Of a stretch of 64,000 bases of DNA, positions 63,780 to 64,000 are shown in pieces (within the stretch, counting starts at the first letter, position 1; every line of letters begins with the position of its first letter). Under the pieces are notes generated by a model. That model had not been told where the DNA came from and did not search any database. It was given only the letters and a program-made list of their open reading frames with translations. Position numbers and translations under genes: made by a program. Source of the stretch: Gammaproteobacteria bacterium (GTDB lineage: Bacteria > Pseudomonadota > Gammaproteobacteria > Pseudomonadales > Pseudohongiellaceae); the NCBI GenBank assembly GCA_029246545.1, contig JAQWMX010000018.1:1-64000 (forward strand), read 5' to 3'.

Positions 63780-64000
63780 TTACAGTCCATTTGTTACAGA
63801 CCATTGTATGAGTTCATTAGCACGTAGCGGTGTAACCTGTTGATCAGAAAATTCATAATAAGCCGGAGCATCCCAACTGGTTTTAGCCAAGGTAATCTTG
63901 TCGTCGTTACGAGACAGCCCATAAAAATCCGGCCCATTAAATGAAGCAAAAGCTTCCAACTTATCCAAGGCGTTCAACGCATCAAATACTTCGGCATAAA
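63780..64000 (-). CDS. pyrC: Dihydroorotase, C-terminal part only
   Basis: The window ends inside this gene. The last 73 residues read [20 protein letters not shown] and [11 protein letters not shown], the typical end of PyrC, with the C-terminus at [10 protein letters not shown]. It hydrolyses N-carbamoyl-aspartate to dihydroorotate in pyrimidine synthesis. The catalytic site lies outside the window. pyrB is at 36 kb, not adjacent. Confidence 0.9.
   Translation of the reverse strand, partial: YAEVFDALNALDKLEAFASFNGPDFYGLSRNDDKITLAKTSWDAPAYYEFSDQQVTPLRANELIQWSVTNGL

Overview
The window reads as a chromosomal segment of a gammaproteobacterium, probably marine and distantly Pseudomonas-like. 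Evidence for this: a 636-residue FabY-type ketoacyl synthase, a class Ia NrdA with two ATP-cones and an NrdB with an N-terminal extension, the block pyrC-rnt ... bfd-bfr ... grxD ... argF-argD, and gammaproteobacterial housekeeping genes (prfC, sbcB, dinG, greB, dinB, rimI next to a HolD-like gene, tesA-ybbA-ybbP). Most of the window (from about 10 kb onward) is AT-rich.

Bases 1-9.8 kb differ: they are visibly GC-richer and almost every gene encodes an exported protein. A formamidase/acetamidase-family enzyme comes first, then a co-directional cassette on the minus strand. In transcription order the cassette is: a Tat-exported high-potential iron-sulfur protein, a tri-haem cytochrome c, a possible small lipoprotein, a DUF1587/1595/1592/1588/1585 haem lipoprotein, a Tat-exported DUF1552 protein, a triple Lipoprotein_15 repeat protein and a secreted protein I do not recognise. 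The cassette ends near a tRNA-Leu(UAG) gene, as a genomic island would, although no integrase or att repeat is visible. It is the best candidate in the window for an undescribed system: a periplasmic oxidation module with its own electron carriers. Two copies of an inverted-repeat element and a gene remnant flank the acetamidase gene.

From 10 to 19.4 kb lie a YbbAP-like ABC exporter with TesA, then a divergent PadR-MFP-RND efflux operon with a strong promoter overlapped by a palindrome. From 19.5 to 32 kb there are fumarase, nitroreductase, fabY, an M15 peptidase, a hibernation factor, dinB-greB-GlxA regulator, holD-like/rimI, and a hisC operon. A broken GspE/PilB-type ATPase gene follows; its frame is disrupted by an 8-bp tandem repeat and its ATPase core is deleted. 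Next is a cluster of DnaA-box-like sites before an unknown gene and prfC. pilU, downstream, has a stop codon at the fourth codon of its expected reading frame. Together these suggest decay of type IV pilus or secretion ATPases.

From 36 to 54 kb: pyrB, a TetR regulator, sbcB, an atypical Nramp transporter lacking the DPGN and MPH motifs, an acyltransferase, dinG, cysC, a periplasmic cyclophilin, the nrdAB operon with an NrdR-like palindrome and DnaA boxes upstream, an orphan FbpC-like ATPase, argF and argD. From 54 to 64 kb: a small membrane protein, a GST, an orphan HyuB, grxD (whose start codon lies inside a 12-bp tandem repeat), an EamA/YkoF-like/PnuC cluster that looks like vitamin uptake, an alpha/beta hydrolase, bacterioferritin and its ferredoxin with a Fur-like box, an acyl-CoA/acyl-ACP synthetase, RNase T and the 3' end of pyrC.
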